13,254 bases of DNA from Bacillota bacterium (GTDB lineage: Bacteria; Bacillota; Clostridia; Clostridiales; Clostridiaceae), in assembly GCA_030706065.1 (NCBI GenBank), contig JAUZPH010000046.1:1-13254 (forward strand). Reading direction: 5' to 3'. Both the position numbers and the translations under genes were made by a program. Below are positions 1 to 5,956 of the stretch, piece after piece. The notes below the pieces were generated by a model. That model was not told the DNA's origin. It worked only from the letters and a program-made list of their open reading frames with translations, and did no database searches. Within the stretch, counting starts at the first letter, position 1; every line of letters starts with the position of its first letter.

Positions 1-64
1 AATGAGACGGCTTTTCATCTTCCAGCAGGGATTTTGATATTTCAGTAAAATAATCTCTAATCAT
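1..64 (-). CDS. Unrecognised protein, 5' end only (runs off left edge)
   Basis: The reverse strand shows a GGGAGAG ribosome binding site at 71-77. It is followed by in-frame ATG codons at 70 and 64; the second has the better spacing (6 nt), so I chose 64. Only 21 residues are visible, beginning MIRDYFTEISKSLLEDEKPS, with a coding-like, charged helical character. I do not recognise the family and no function can be given. It lies just after the terminator of the upstream LCP gene, so it probably starts its own transcription unit. Confidence 0.6.
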   Translation of the reverse strand, partial: MIRDYFTEISKSLLEDEKPSH

Positions 65-78
65 ACACATCTCTCCCT

Positions 79-114
79 AAAAATAATAGGAGCGTTTACG
101 CTCCTTATTATTTT
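79..114 (-). terminator. Rho-independent terminator after the LCP gene
   Basis: A perfect GGAGCG/CGCTCC stem with a TTTA loop (89-104) is extended by an A-rich left arm and a T-rich right arm (80-88 and 105-114, one bulge). The flanks give U-rich tails on both strands. On the minus strand it ends the LCP transcript about 160 nt after the present LCP stop codon. Confidence 0.8.
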
Positions 115-153
115 CACTTATATGTCATTTTTTCATGCATCACTCTAACACAT

Positions 154-271
154 TTATTTTGTTGCTCCGGCTTCCGATGTGACTATTCATGTGTCACTGC
201 CCGCATTCGGCATTGACGTCTCCGCCACACTTCCTCCGTTATTATTAGAATTCCCATACTTTTTCACACGG
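154..271 (-). other. Out-of-frame remnant of the LCP protein tail
   Basis: The DNA directly after the LCP stop codon still reads like a polar protein tail in another minus-strand frame. It runs from the last repeat through residues such as NSNNNGGSVAETSMPNAG to a TGA at 187-189. After that TGA the same frame continues with VTSEAGATK to a TAA at 154-156. It is joined out of frame to the last 36-bp repeat by a net 8-bp loss. I infer that it was once, or in sister strains still is, the C-terminus of the LCP protein. Confidence 0.45.
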
Positions 272-1531
272 CTACTTGGTATTTGTATTTGCTTCGCCGG
301 TACTTGGATTCTTTGGTGTTGTATTTGCTTCACCAGTACTTGGATTCTGTGGTGTTGTATTTGCTTCACCGGTACTTGGATTCTGACCAGTAGAACCTTG
401 GTTGGCATCGGCAGTAGCAGGATCCTTCGTACCTTCTGGGGTTACAGCTGGTGTCTTCGTCTTTTCAGCCTTCTTATAATCACTCAATACTGATTGGAAG
501 GCCTTTATGTTAAGATTTTTTACATCCAATTCTTTATCCGAAAAGATAAAATCATTCATAACCTGTGCATTCTGATCTCTATCCATGAGTAGATACCAGG
601 CGCCGTTATACATTCCACCCCAACTGATTTGATCAACCGGTATTTGGAGGTCTTCAATCTGAATTGGCCTCATCTGGTAAACAGTATAAGCTAAATTCAG
701 CAGTTCTGTGGGTTCCAGATTTGTCTTTACACACTTAAGCATAGGATCCATCAGTTTTGGATATTCTGTTGCTGACATTGCCTGCATCTTTTCAATAAGA
801 AGCTGCAGTACTTGTCTTTGTCTCCCGGTCCTTGCATATTCAGTATCCGTATGTCTTATTCTGGAATAAGCAAGAGCCTGCTGTCCATCAAGATGCTGAT
901 ACCCCGACATTGTAAGGGGAGGTGATTTTACAGCGTCTGTTTCTCCGATATACTTGTTAATTTCGCTTATGTCCTTCTGCTTGATATCTACATCTATGCC
1001 GCCGACGGCGTTAATAACATCCTCAAAGCCCCAGAAGTTAATTATAATAAACTTGTCCAGTTTTATTTTGAAATTAAGCTCTATAGTCTTTGTTAAAAGC
1101 TCCGGCCCTCCAAAGGCATAAGCGGCATTGATTTTCTGCGTACCATGATTAGGTATGTCCACATATGAGTCACGCATGATAGAAGTGAACCTTACTTTTT
1201 TAGTATTATCATCTATTGTAGCAATTATTATCGAATCCGAACGTGATCTCTCATTTAAAGTTCTTGCATCCGTACCAATCAAAAGAATATTCGTTATTCC
1301 CTTTTGTTCAGAGTACAACGGAGGCGGAACCTCAACCTTCTCAAGATTCACACCCGGCTCACTCAGGGGATTGGACTTCAAATCCCAGTGAACCTGATTT
1401 CTCATATGTAGAATAAACCCTCCAACTGCCAAAACAATAGCCAGTACAACAATTCCCGAACCAAAGGCAACTCTCTGTTTTATACTCATTCTTTTAAAGA
1501 AATTCCCGATACCTCTTAAAACTTTCCTCAA
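272..1531 (-). CDS. LCP (LytR-CpsA-Psr) family cell-wall glycopolymer ligase
   Basis: LCP enzymes transfer anionic glycopolymers from undecaprenyl carriers to peptidoglycan on the outer membrane face. The 419-residue protein has a basic N-terminus and one membrane segment (about 22-42). The LCP domain follows, with recognisable blocks ILLIGTDAR, RSDSIIIATID, RDSYVDIP, KINAAYAFGG, the NFWGFEDVINAVGGIDVDI block and LAYSRIRHTD. These contain the acidic and arginine residues that bind the pyrophosphate and metal. I start it at TTG 1531 because GGAGGT at 1539-1544 is spaced 7 nt from it; an upstream in-frame GTG at 1552 has no such site. The C-terminus is a Pro/Thr/Ser-rich spacer ending in 12-residue repeats and appears truncated by a frameshift. 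The exact polymer substrate cannot be read from sequence. It is separated from the upstream redox genes by a terminator at 1754-1786. Confidence 0.93.
   Translation of the reverse strand: MRKVLRGIGNFFKRMSIKQRVAFGSGIVVLAIVLAVGGFILHMRNQVHWDLKSNPLSEPGVNLEKVEVPPPLYSEQKGITNILLIGTDARTLNERSRSDSIIIATIDDNTKKVRFTSIMRDSYVDIPNHGTQKINAAYAFGGPELLTKTIELNFKIKLDKFIIINFWGFEDVINAVGGIDVDIKQKDISEINKYIGETDAVKSPPLTMSGYQHLDGQQALAYSRIRHTDTEYARTGRQRQVLQLLIEKMQAMSATEYPKLMDPMLKCVKTNLEPTELLNLAYTVYQMRPIQIEDLQIPVDQISWGGMYNGAWYLLMDRDQNAQVMNDFIFSDKELDVKNLNIKAFQSVLSDYKKAEKTKTPAVTPEGTKDPATADANQGSTGQNPSTGEANTTPQNPSTGEANTTPKNPSTGEANTNTK
285..392 (-). repeat. Three tandem 36-bp repeats at the 3' end of the LCP gene
   Basis: Units lie at 285-320, 321-356 and 357-392. 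The first two differ at only three positions (G/A, G/A and T/G); the third diverges in its last few bases. Each encodes 12 residues of the form NPSTGEANTTPK/Q, a Pro/Thr/Ser/Asn-rich extracellular spacer. A fourth, degenerate half-unit can be traced across the stop codon at about 265-284. Because the unit length is a multiple of three, changes in copy number keep the frame. Confidence 0.92.
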
Positions 1532-1753
1532 ACCATACACCTCCATAAACACATCAAACAGTTATATATACGTATTTTGTTTTACAAAGTTACAAACAGC
1601 ACAATATTTCATTATTATATGAACCTTTATATTATAATATATTCTAACAATATAAATCTACATAAAATTACATGATAATATAGCAATTAATTCCAAAACA
1701 TTATTATCTCTTAATACTATATAACCTTTAACAAGTAGTGTCAATCTTTATGT

Positions 1754-1786
1754 GAAAAACAAAAGCCCTTAAAATTCAAGGACTTT
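1754..1786 (-). terminator. Terminator after the FMN transferase gene
   Basis: The minus-strand RNA forms AAAGTCCTT/AAGGGCTTT (9 bp with one G-U pair, 7-nt loop), followed by TTGTTTTT. It lies 25 nt after the stop codon of the ApbE-type gene. The 220 bp between here and the LCP start (1532-1753) are very AT-rich; I see no gene or convincing promoter pair there. Confidence 0.82.
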
Positions 1787-1811
1787 GTTGAAAAAATCAT
1801 CAATTTTGTAG

Positions 1812-2915
1812 CTATTTTGCCTTAGCCCCGGAAGCGCCACAGCTTTTCAATATTTTTTTCATGCCGTCAGTTACCTTTACAGTTCCGTCCATCATGACCC
1901 ACATAGCTTCTACTCCGGGAAGGCTTTCCACAAGCGCGCGCCCTTTATCGTAGGGCAGCATAAATACTGCACTGGACAGAAAATCTGCCATTCCTGAATC
2001 CTGTGTTACTATGGTAACCTGATGAAAATAGTTAGCAGGCATAAGGGTGGTTGGATCTATAATATGATGATAGACCTTGTCACCTACCACATAATATCTC
2101 TGATAATCTCCGCTGTCCACCACGGAGGCATTGTTTAAAAACACCGTATCCAGTGTATTCCCATCATCGGACACTATGGACTTGTTGGGGTCCTGTATGC
2201 CTACTCCCCAGCGTTCTCTGATGCCGTCAAGAGGTTTGCCAAGTATTCTGACATTTCCTCCTGCATTAATGATTCCGGAGGTAAAGCCTGCAGCCATCAT
2301 TTCTTTTGCTACTATCTCCGTGGAATATCCCTTTGCAATGCCACCTAAATCGAGGCTCATACCTTTATCTTCAAGATACACCGTGCTGTTTTTTTCGTCT
2401 ACTATGACCTTGTCTATGTCTGTATGCTTCATGGCCTCCTGCAGATCCTTCATAGGAGGAAGTTCTGCGTTGTCCGGGTCACTTATTCCTTCTTCCCTGT
2501 AATCATGCCAGATACTCAGCACTGAACCAAGGGCAATATTTTTCAAGCCCCCGGTACGCTTGCACCATTCCTTCGAAAACTCGATAATGTCCACAAGCTG
2601 CTTATCAACCTTAACAGGTTTTATTCCTGCATTGTCATTTATGGTCTTTGCATTGTTCAAGCCATCATAGCTATTATATATGTCAAATAACTTATCTAGC
2701 TCCTGGTACCGCTTATGGATTTTATCCATATAGGAGTTAAACTCCTCCTGAGTCTTTGCATAGCCTACTACCATAATAATAGTGTCAAAGGTATCATAAA
2801 AGGAATCCTGGTATTTTTTATACTCGGACTGAGGTGTCTGAGACGTCTTGCTGCAGCCTGTAAAGATAGAAGCAGTCAGAATTATTACCATTAGAAATGC
2901 TGCTATTTTTTTCAT
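1812..2915 (-). CDS. fmnB: FAD:protein FMN transferase lipoprotein (ApbE/FmnB type)
   Basis: Enzymes of this family cleave FAD and attach FMN covalently through a phosphoester bond to a Thr/Ser of extracytosolic redox proteins. The 367-residue product has a lipoprotein signal with lipobox FTGC (Cys21), so it acts on the outer membrane face. ApbE blocks are visible: DTFDT (41-45), TGGLKNIALGSVLSIW (121-136), DLGGIAKGYS (189-198), INAGGN (216-221), SGDYQRY (268-274), IIDPTT (285-290), and a metal-binding-type Asp (D311) in GMADFLSSAVF. I chose ATG 2915 because AGGAGG at 2922-2927 is 6 nt away. It follows the two-domain lipoprotein gene on the same strand (111-bp gap holding a hairpin), and that lipoprotein is its likely substrate. 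The symbol is assigned by analogy with the Listeria locus. Confidence 0.92.
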   Translation of the reverse strand: MKKIAAFLMVIILTASIFTGCSKTSQTPQSEYKKYQDSFYDTFDTIIMVVGYAKTQEEFNSYMDKIHKRYQELDKLFDIYNSYDGLNNAKTINDNAGIKPVKVDKQLVDIIEFSKEWCKRTGGLKNIALGSVLSIWHDYREEGISDPDNAELPPMKDLQEAMKHTDIDKVIVDEKNSTVYLEDKGMSLDLGGIAKGYSTEIVAKEMMAAGFTSGIINAGGNVRILGKPLDGIRERWGVGIQDPNKSIVSDDGNTLDTVFLNNASVVDSGDYQRYYVVGDKVYHHIIDPTTLMPANYFHQVTIVTQDSGMADFLSSAVFMLPYDKGRALVESLPGVEAMWVMMDGTVKVTDGMKKILKSCGASGAKAK

Positions 2916-2972
2916 CATTGCCCTCCTCATGTACAGTAAAAGAGAAACTAAAATATAAATCCAACCTGCATA

Positions 2973-3001
2973 AAACTCCCCCACTAACCGTGGAGGAGTT
3001 T
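2973..3001 (-). terminator. Intercistronic hairpin between pplA-like and fmnB-like genes
   Basis: The minus-strand RNA forms a 12-bp stem (AAACTCCTCCAC with GTGGGGGAGTTT, one G-U pair) around a GGTTA loop, followed by only a short TTTTA tail. It begins 25 nt after the lipoprotein stop codon. The short U tail suggests partial termination or 3'-end protection. Either would give more lipoprotein mRNA than transferase mRNA from one promoter. Confidence 0.7.
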
Positions 3002-3026
3002 CACTACATAAACTTTTTATCTCAAA

Positions 3027-4124
3027 TTACTTTGCATAAGAATAAGCTTCTGCTGCTGCAGCTATATAATCCGTAACGGAAATGGATACTGATGAAGTAA
3101 GTTCAGCGTCATCAGCTATTCCTGTCTCAGTTCCTACTGTTTTAGTCTTCAATGACTTGATCTGAGAAGCAGTCTTTCCTACCATCCACTTAGCCAAAGC
3201 ATCAGCCTGCTGGTACCATTCCTTTTTAATCTTGGAAGCTACTAACATTCCATACTTTTCCTTAAGCTCGTCCTTTGACTGATACAATGCAGTCTTGTCA
3301 GAAGTAACCTTGCCATCCTTGCTGTAAGCAACCTTAGTCTGGCAGTTGTCAACTATGGCAGTGAGAACCTTGCCATCTTTATCGAAAGCAGCAGCAACAA
3401 GGGAAGTATCAGTTTGAGCTACCGGGAGAACTTCTTTTCCGGCAGAATCGGTTCCATAGGATTTGGAGCTTGCTAGAGAAACTACATGTCCAAGACCAAC
3501 CTTGTCAACATCACCGGTAACAGCTACTGTAGCCTGAGAAGCTTCATCAACTGCTGCAATAAAGTCTGTTACAGAAATACTAACTGATGATGTAAGATCT
3601 GCATTATCCGGGACACCTGATTCAGTACCAACTGTCTTGGTCTTCAATGCTTTGATATCTGCTACTGTCTTACCCTTCATCCAATCTTCAAGGGCAGCAG
3701 CCTGCTGAAACCACTCTTTCTTTATCTTGGAAGCACTTAGCATTCCGTACTTGGCACCAAGCTCCTTCTTTGTCTGTGCAGGCGTCTTGATATCGGAGGT
3801 TATCTTCATGGTCTTATCGAAGTTTACCTTTGTCTGAGCAAAGTCGAAGGATATCTTCTGAACCTTGCCATCCTTGTCAAAACCAACGGCAGCGATAACT
3901 GTGTTTACCTGTCCGGTTGGCAGCACATCTTTACCATCCTTGGTTCCAAGATCAGTGGAACTATCAATTTTGGTTATGTGTCCAAGTCCAAGCTTGACAA
4001 CACCGTTACTGCTTGTAGTAGTGCCGGGTGTTGTTGTTGCTGGCTTTTCAGACTTTGAAGAACAGCCAGCAAACATAGCAGCCGCAAAAACAGATGCTAA
4101 GAGAATTGATAATGATTTTTTCAT
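3027..4124 (-). CDS. pplA: Two-domain surface lipoprotein, PplA-like, probable flavinylated electron carrier
   Basis: This 365-residue protein has a lipoprotein signal (lipobox FAGC, Cys21) and a Thr/Ser-rich spacer (about 26-42). Two homologous domains follow, at about 44-193 and 208-357. Both contain GLGH near the start, FDKDGKV, QTKV, a KKEL/KDEL-to-YGML block, ASKIKKEW(F/Y)QQA, a KTKTVGTE block, and (D/E)LTSSVSISVTD near the end (176-186 and 341-351). The layout and wording match what I remember of Listeria PplA, which carries FMN on two domains and shuttles electrons from membrane quinol to outside acceptors. The LTSSVS segments resemble, but do not equal, the usual SGAT flavinylation motif. 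It is followed by its likely modifying enzyme and lies divergent to eetAB-like genes. The ribosome binding site is AAGGATGGGG, 6 nt from the ATG. The function is inferred from family and context. Confidence 0.8.
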   Translation of the reverse strand: MKKSLSILLASVFAAAMFAGCSSKSEKPATTTPGTTTSSNGVVKLGLGHITKIDSSTDLGTKDGKDVLPTGQVNTVIAAVGFDKDGKVQKISFDFAQTKVNFDKTMKITSDIKTPAQTKKELGAKYGMLSASKIKKEWFQQAAALEDWMKGKTVADIKALKTKTVGTESGVPDNADLTSSVSISVTDFIAAVDEASQATVAVTGDVDKVGLGHVVSLASSKSYGTDSAGKEVLPVAQTDTSLVAAAFDKDGKVLTAIVDNCQTKVAYSKDGKVTSDKTALYQSKDELKEKYGMLVASKIKKEWYQQADALAKWMVGKTASQIKSLKTKTVGTETGIADDAELTSSVSISVTDYIAAAAEAYSYAK

Positions 4125-4169
4125 GTTTTACCCCATCCTTTTAAACTGGTTTTATTTATGTACAATTGA

Positions 4170-4198
4170 ATTTTAACACATTGTTAATATATTGACAA
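4170..4198 (-). promoter_or_regulatory. Sigma-A-type promoter of the pplA-like gene
   Basis: On the minus strand, a -35 TTGTCA (4193-4198) and a -10 TAAAAT (4170-4175) are separated by exactly 17 nt. This predicts a start near 4163 and a leader of about 40 nt. The -35 box is covered by the palindrome at 4181-4198. Confidence 0.65.
4181..4198. promoter_or_regulatory. Candidate Rex (NADH/NAD+ repressor) operator
   Basis: The 18-bp sequence TTGTTAATATATTGACAA fits the clostridial Rex consensus TTGTTAANNNNTTAACAA with one mismatch (A to G in the right half). It overlaps the -35 box and spacer of the lipoprotein promoter, where a repressor would block RNA polymerase. The rex gene is not in the window. 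The AT-rich setting makes a chance match possible, but the position and the redox role of the gene argue for function. Confidence 0.62.
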
Positions 4199-4464
4199 TA
4201 TTTTTAGGAAAATTTTTTTAAAATGTGTCAATAATTCCATGTACAACCTATCCTAGTATGTATATAATTTTATAAAACTCCTACCGATATCCAATATTTT
4301 TAGACAGACAGGTGATTTGTTTAACCTAACACCACAGCCCCGGAACAGTGATCTCTGAATCAGGTAAAGCTATTTCTGTTTAAATTTTGATATATCCCCT
4401 AAAATGTCGATATTTTGCATACTTCAATAGTCTTTTCTCTTTTTTTAGATTATATTTAATTTTG

Positions 4465-4516
4465 TATCAAAATCAGCCTTGATATTGTAGACTTTTCTAA
4501 GAAATTAAAGTAGAAT
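4465..4516 (+). promoter_or_regulatory. Candidate promoter and small inverted repeat before the eetA-like gene
   Basis: TAGACT (4488-4493) and TAGAAT (4511-4516) are spaced 17 nt and form a weak -35/-10 pair about 65 nt before the start codon. Just upstream is an inverted repeat TATCAA-N8-TTGATA (4465-4484) that could be a regulator site. Both calls rest on short matches in AT-rich DNA. Confidence 0.35.
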
Positions 4517-4582
4517 TATCTATGAGTTTCTCACTTGAATGTTTTATATAAATACTCAATCAATGGTGATGGAGGGACGGTA

Positions 4583-4957
4583 ATGAAATTAAAAAAATAT
4601 GATTTTATCGTGCTGTTCTTTTTAGCGGCACTTACCATACTTTCTATAGCTGTTCCTTTTTTGACAGCGAAAAATTATGCTGAAAAGCTCGTAGTTATTC
4701 AAGTATCAGGAAAGGATTATAAATCAGTTCCCCTTAACAAGGATATCACAATTCCCATAAGGAATGGCAGCAACTACAACCTGATTGTTGTTAAGAATAA
4801 CTCAGTCCGGGTTGCCGAGGCAAATTGTCCTGACAAGCTCTGTGTCAAGGATGGTGCCATATCAAAACCTGGCCAAGTATTGGTCTGTCTGCCAAATAAG
4901 GTTGTTGTTATGATAAAAGGTGAAGACAAAGAACAGATTGATACCAATTCTTTCTAA
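4583..4957 (+). CDS. eetA: NusG-domain-II membrane-anchored protein, EetA-like
   Basis: The 124-residue protein has an N-terminal membrane segment (about 8-28) and then a single extracytosolic domain. Its end matches the NusG domain II family: EANCPDKLCVKDG (79-91), GAISKPGQ (91-98), VCLPNKVVVMI (101-111). Three cysteines (82, 87, 102) are part of the family pattern and could form a disulfide or redox site. I chose ATG 4583 because GGAGGG at 4571-4576 is 6 nt away; the upstream in-frame ATG at 4535 has no such site. It is 39 bp upstream of an EetB-like gene and divergent from the lipoprotein/FMN transferase pair. In Listeria-type loci such a pair supports electron transfer from membrane quinol to the flavinylated lipoprotein. 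The domain call is firm; the electron-transfer role is inferred. Confidence 0.85.
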   Translation: MKLKKYDFIVLFFLAALTILSIAVPFLTAKNYAEKLVVIQVSGKDYKSVPLNKDITIPIRNGSNYNLIVVKNNSVRVAEANCPDKLCVKDGAISKPGQVLVCLPNKVVVMIKGEDKEQIDTNSF

Positions 4958-4996
4958 AATGTAAAACAGTCTTTCTTTAATGAAGGGAGTATCGAT

Positions 4997-5527
4997 ATGA
5001 AAAAAATGCAGAGGCTTACCTTTATTGCCGTACTGGTTGCTCAAGCCCTGGTATTGTATATAGTGGAAAGCATGATTCCCGTTCCCTTTATCACTCCGGG
5101 AGCGAAGCTTGGATTATCAAATATTGTAACTGTTACTTCTCTATATATTTTTGGCCTTAGAGATACCTTTGTTGTAGTAATTTTGAGAATACTCTTGTCT
5201 ACCTTTTTTGGCGGAAATATTTCAAGCCTCATATACAGCATAAGTGGAGGCTTGCTGAGTTTATTCTTTATGTGGCTGGTAAAGATGCTGGGCAAGGATG
5301 ATATAAGTATACTGGGCGTAAGTATCACCGGTGCCTTTTTCCATAATGTAGGTCAGGTATTGTCTGCTGCAGCGATGATTGAAAACATCAATGTGGTAAT
5401 TTATCTGCCGCTGCTTACCATAGCCGGTGTGGGCACAGGTTTCTTTGTAGGTCTTACAGCCAATTATTTATTGAATGCCCTAAAGAAGCTTCCGATTTAC
5501 AGGATGTTCGACAGCGGCAGGCTGTAA
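4997..5527 (+). CDS. eetB: Gx-type (heptaprenyl diphosphate synthase component I-like) membrane protein, EetB-like
   Basis: The 176-residue product is an integral membrane protein with about five hydrophobic segments. It has the family motifs PGAKLGLSNIV (34-44), RILLSTFFGGN in the second quarter, and FFHNVGQ past the middle, followed by a glycine-rich TIAGVGTGFFVG segment. The family is often annotated as heptaprenyl diphosphate synthase component I or Gx transporter and resembles S-components of ECF transporters. The start is supported by AAGGGAG 7 nt upstream. It follows the NusG-II gene by 39 bp, probably in one operon. No canonical prenyl synthase partner is nearby, so the polyprenyl-synthase name is doubtful here. 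The pairing with the NusG-II, ApbE and PplA-like genes points to the electron-transfer system. Confidence 0.85.
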   Translation: MKKMQRLTFIAVLVAQALVLYIVESMIPVPFITPGAKLGLSNIVTVTSLYIFGLRDTFVVVILRILLSTFFGGNISSLIYSISGGLLSLFFMWLVKMLGKDDISILGVSITGAFFHNVGQVLSAAAMIENINVVIYLPLLTIAGVGTGFFVGLTANYLLNALKKLPIYRMFDSGRL

Positions 5528-5550
5528 AATGTAGAATATTTAGATTCCTT

Positions 5551-5603
5551 TCCGGTTAAATTATAAGTAAGCAAACTAGATTTAAAAATGGATATAAACC
5601 GGA
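5551..5603 (+). promoter_or_regulatory. Hairpin that can cover the start of the orf56 ribosome binding site
   Basis: TCCGGTT at 5551-5557 is perfectly complementary to AACCGGA at 5597-5603, which includes the first bases of the GGAGGT ribosome binding site (5601-5606). If transcribed from eetB or a nearby promoter, the fold could reduce translation of the small gene. The same arms could instead be a DNA operator. Confidence 0.4.
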
Positions 5604-5612
5604 GGTAAAAAT

Positions 5613-5783
5613 ATGGACAATAACAAATATCGGGTAAAGGAAGAGCACAAGAGTAATGCGGAACTGAGGAAGATGTTCCCGAAAGACGGAGAAGACTTAG
5701 GTATAATTGACGGAAAAAAAATCGGGTCCCACGAAAACGGCAACAAGTTTACCAAGCATTCAAAGCTTTCTCACAATCAATAG
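5613..5783 (+). CDS. Small hydrophilic protein of 56 residues, unknown function
   Basis: A GGAGGT ribosome binding site (5601-5606) is spaced 6 nt from ATG 5613, and the frame ends in TAG at 5781-5783, followed by a good terminator. The product is highly charged and soluble, rich in Lys, Glu, Asn and His. It contains the segments EEHKSNAELRKMFPKDG, IIDGKKIGSHENGNKF and a His/Ser/Lys-rich end. There is no signal peptide, no membrane segment and no cysteine. I do not recognise the family. It lies 85 bp downstream of the EetB-like gene on the same strand, so it could be co-transcribed, but no functional link can be shown. The coding call rests on the ribosome binding site, codon choice and terminator placement. 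Confidence 0.72.
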   Translation: MDNNKYRVKEEHKSNAELRKMFPKDGEDLGIIDGKKIGSHENGNKFTKHSKLSHNQ

Positions 5784-5800
5784 TTGTTCTGTGTAACCAC

Positions 5801-5841
5801 GCTTCTTAAAATGGAAATATCCGTTTTTAAGAAGCTTTTAT
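5801..5841 (+). terminator. Terminator after the 56-residue gene
   Basis: GCTTCTTAAAA (5801-5811) pairs perfectly with TTTTAAGAAGC (5825-5835) around a 13-nt loop that contains a small GGA/TCC helix, and is followed by TTTTATT. It lies 17 nt after the stop codon. Confidence 0.82.
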
Positions 5842-5858
5842 TATGATAAAATAATATA

Positions 5859-5954
5859 GGGAAACAACTTCAACTATAAACTTATATATGGTCAAAAAGC
5901 GTTGAAGATTCGCTATTTTGACCATGTATAGGTTAAGCTTCCGTAATGTTTCCC
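5859..5954 (+). repeat. Long hairpin element, copy 1
   Basis: Outer arms GGGAAACA (5859-5866) and TGTTTCCC (5947-5954) are perfect. An inner stem from GGTCAAAA (5890-5897) through GCG to CGC and TTTTGACC (5916-5923) closes the loop TTGAAGATT (5902-5910). It shares the loop with copies 2 and 3 while the stem bases differ in a pairing-preserving way. It sits between the preceding terminator and copy 2, in the same direction as birA. Confidence 0.85.
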
Positions 5955-5956
5955 TT

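Larger units (their letters stand above)
4125..4582. other. Divergent intergenic region of the redox island
   Basis: These 458 bp separate the minus-strand lipoprotein gene from the plus-strand NusG-II gene. I see a promoter and a Rex-like operator for the lipoprotein gene (4170-4198) and a weaker candidate promoter for the plus-strand genes (4465-4516). Between them, 4199-4464 is mostly AT-rich. A more GC-rich patch at about 4305-4370 matches no gene or riboswitch class I know. Confidence 0.6.

Noticed and set aside
285..392. Possible CRISPR-like array
   Set aside because: The repeats are directly adjacent with no unique spacers, and they encode an in-frame protein repeat.
179..493. Plus-strand open frame rich in Trp, Cys and Ile repeats across the LCP tail
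   Set aside because: It is the antisense shadow of the 36-bp repeats; it has no ribosome binding site and an unnatural composition.
1724..1742. Second Rex-like site upstream of the LCP gene
   Set aside because: Only one half-site (TTGTTAA on the minus strand) is present; the other half does not match.
1532..1753. Promoter of the LCP gene from several TATAAT-like boxes
   Set aside because: The region is so AT-rich that -10 boxes are common, and none has a good -35 box at 16-18 nt.
4192..4224. Plus-strand promoter TTGACA...TAAAAT for the eetA-like gene
   Set aside because: The boxes are 21 nt apart, too far for a normal promoter; the TTGACA is the complement side of the Rex-like palindrome.
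4305..4370. Possible riboswitch in the GC-richer patch of the divergent region
   Set aside because: I could not fit it to cobalamin, FMN, c-di-GMP, c-di-AMP, preQ1 or SAM consensus features on either strand, and no terminator or ribosome binding site fold follows it.
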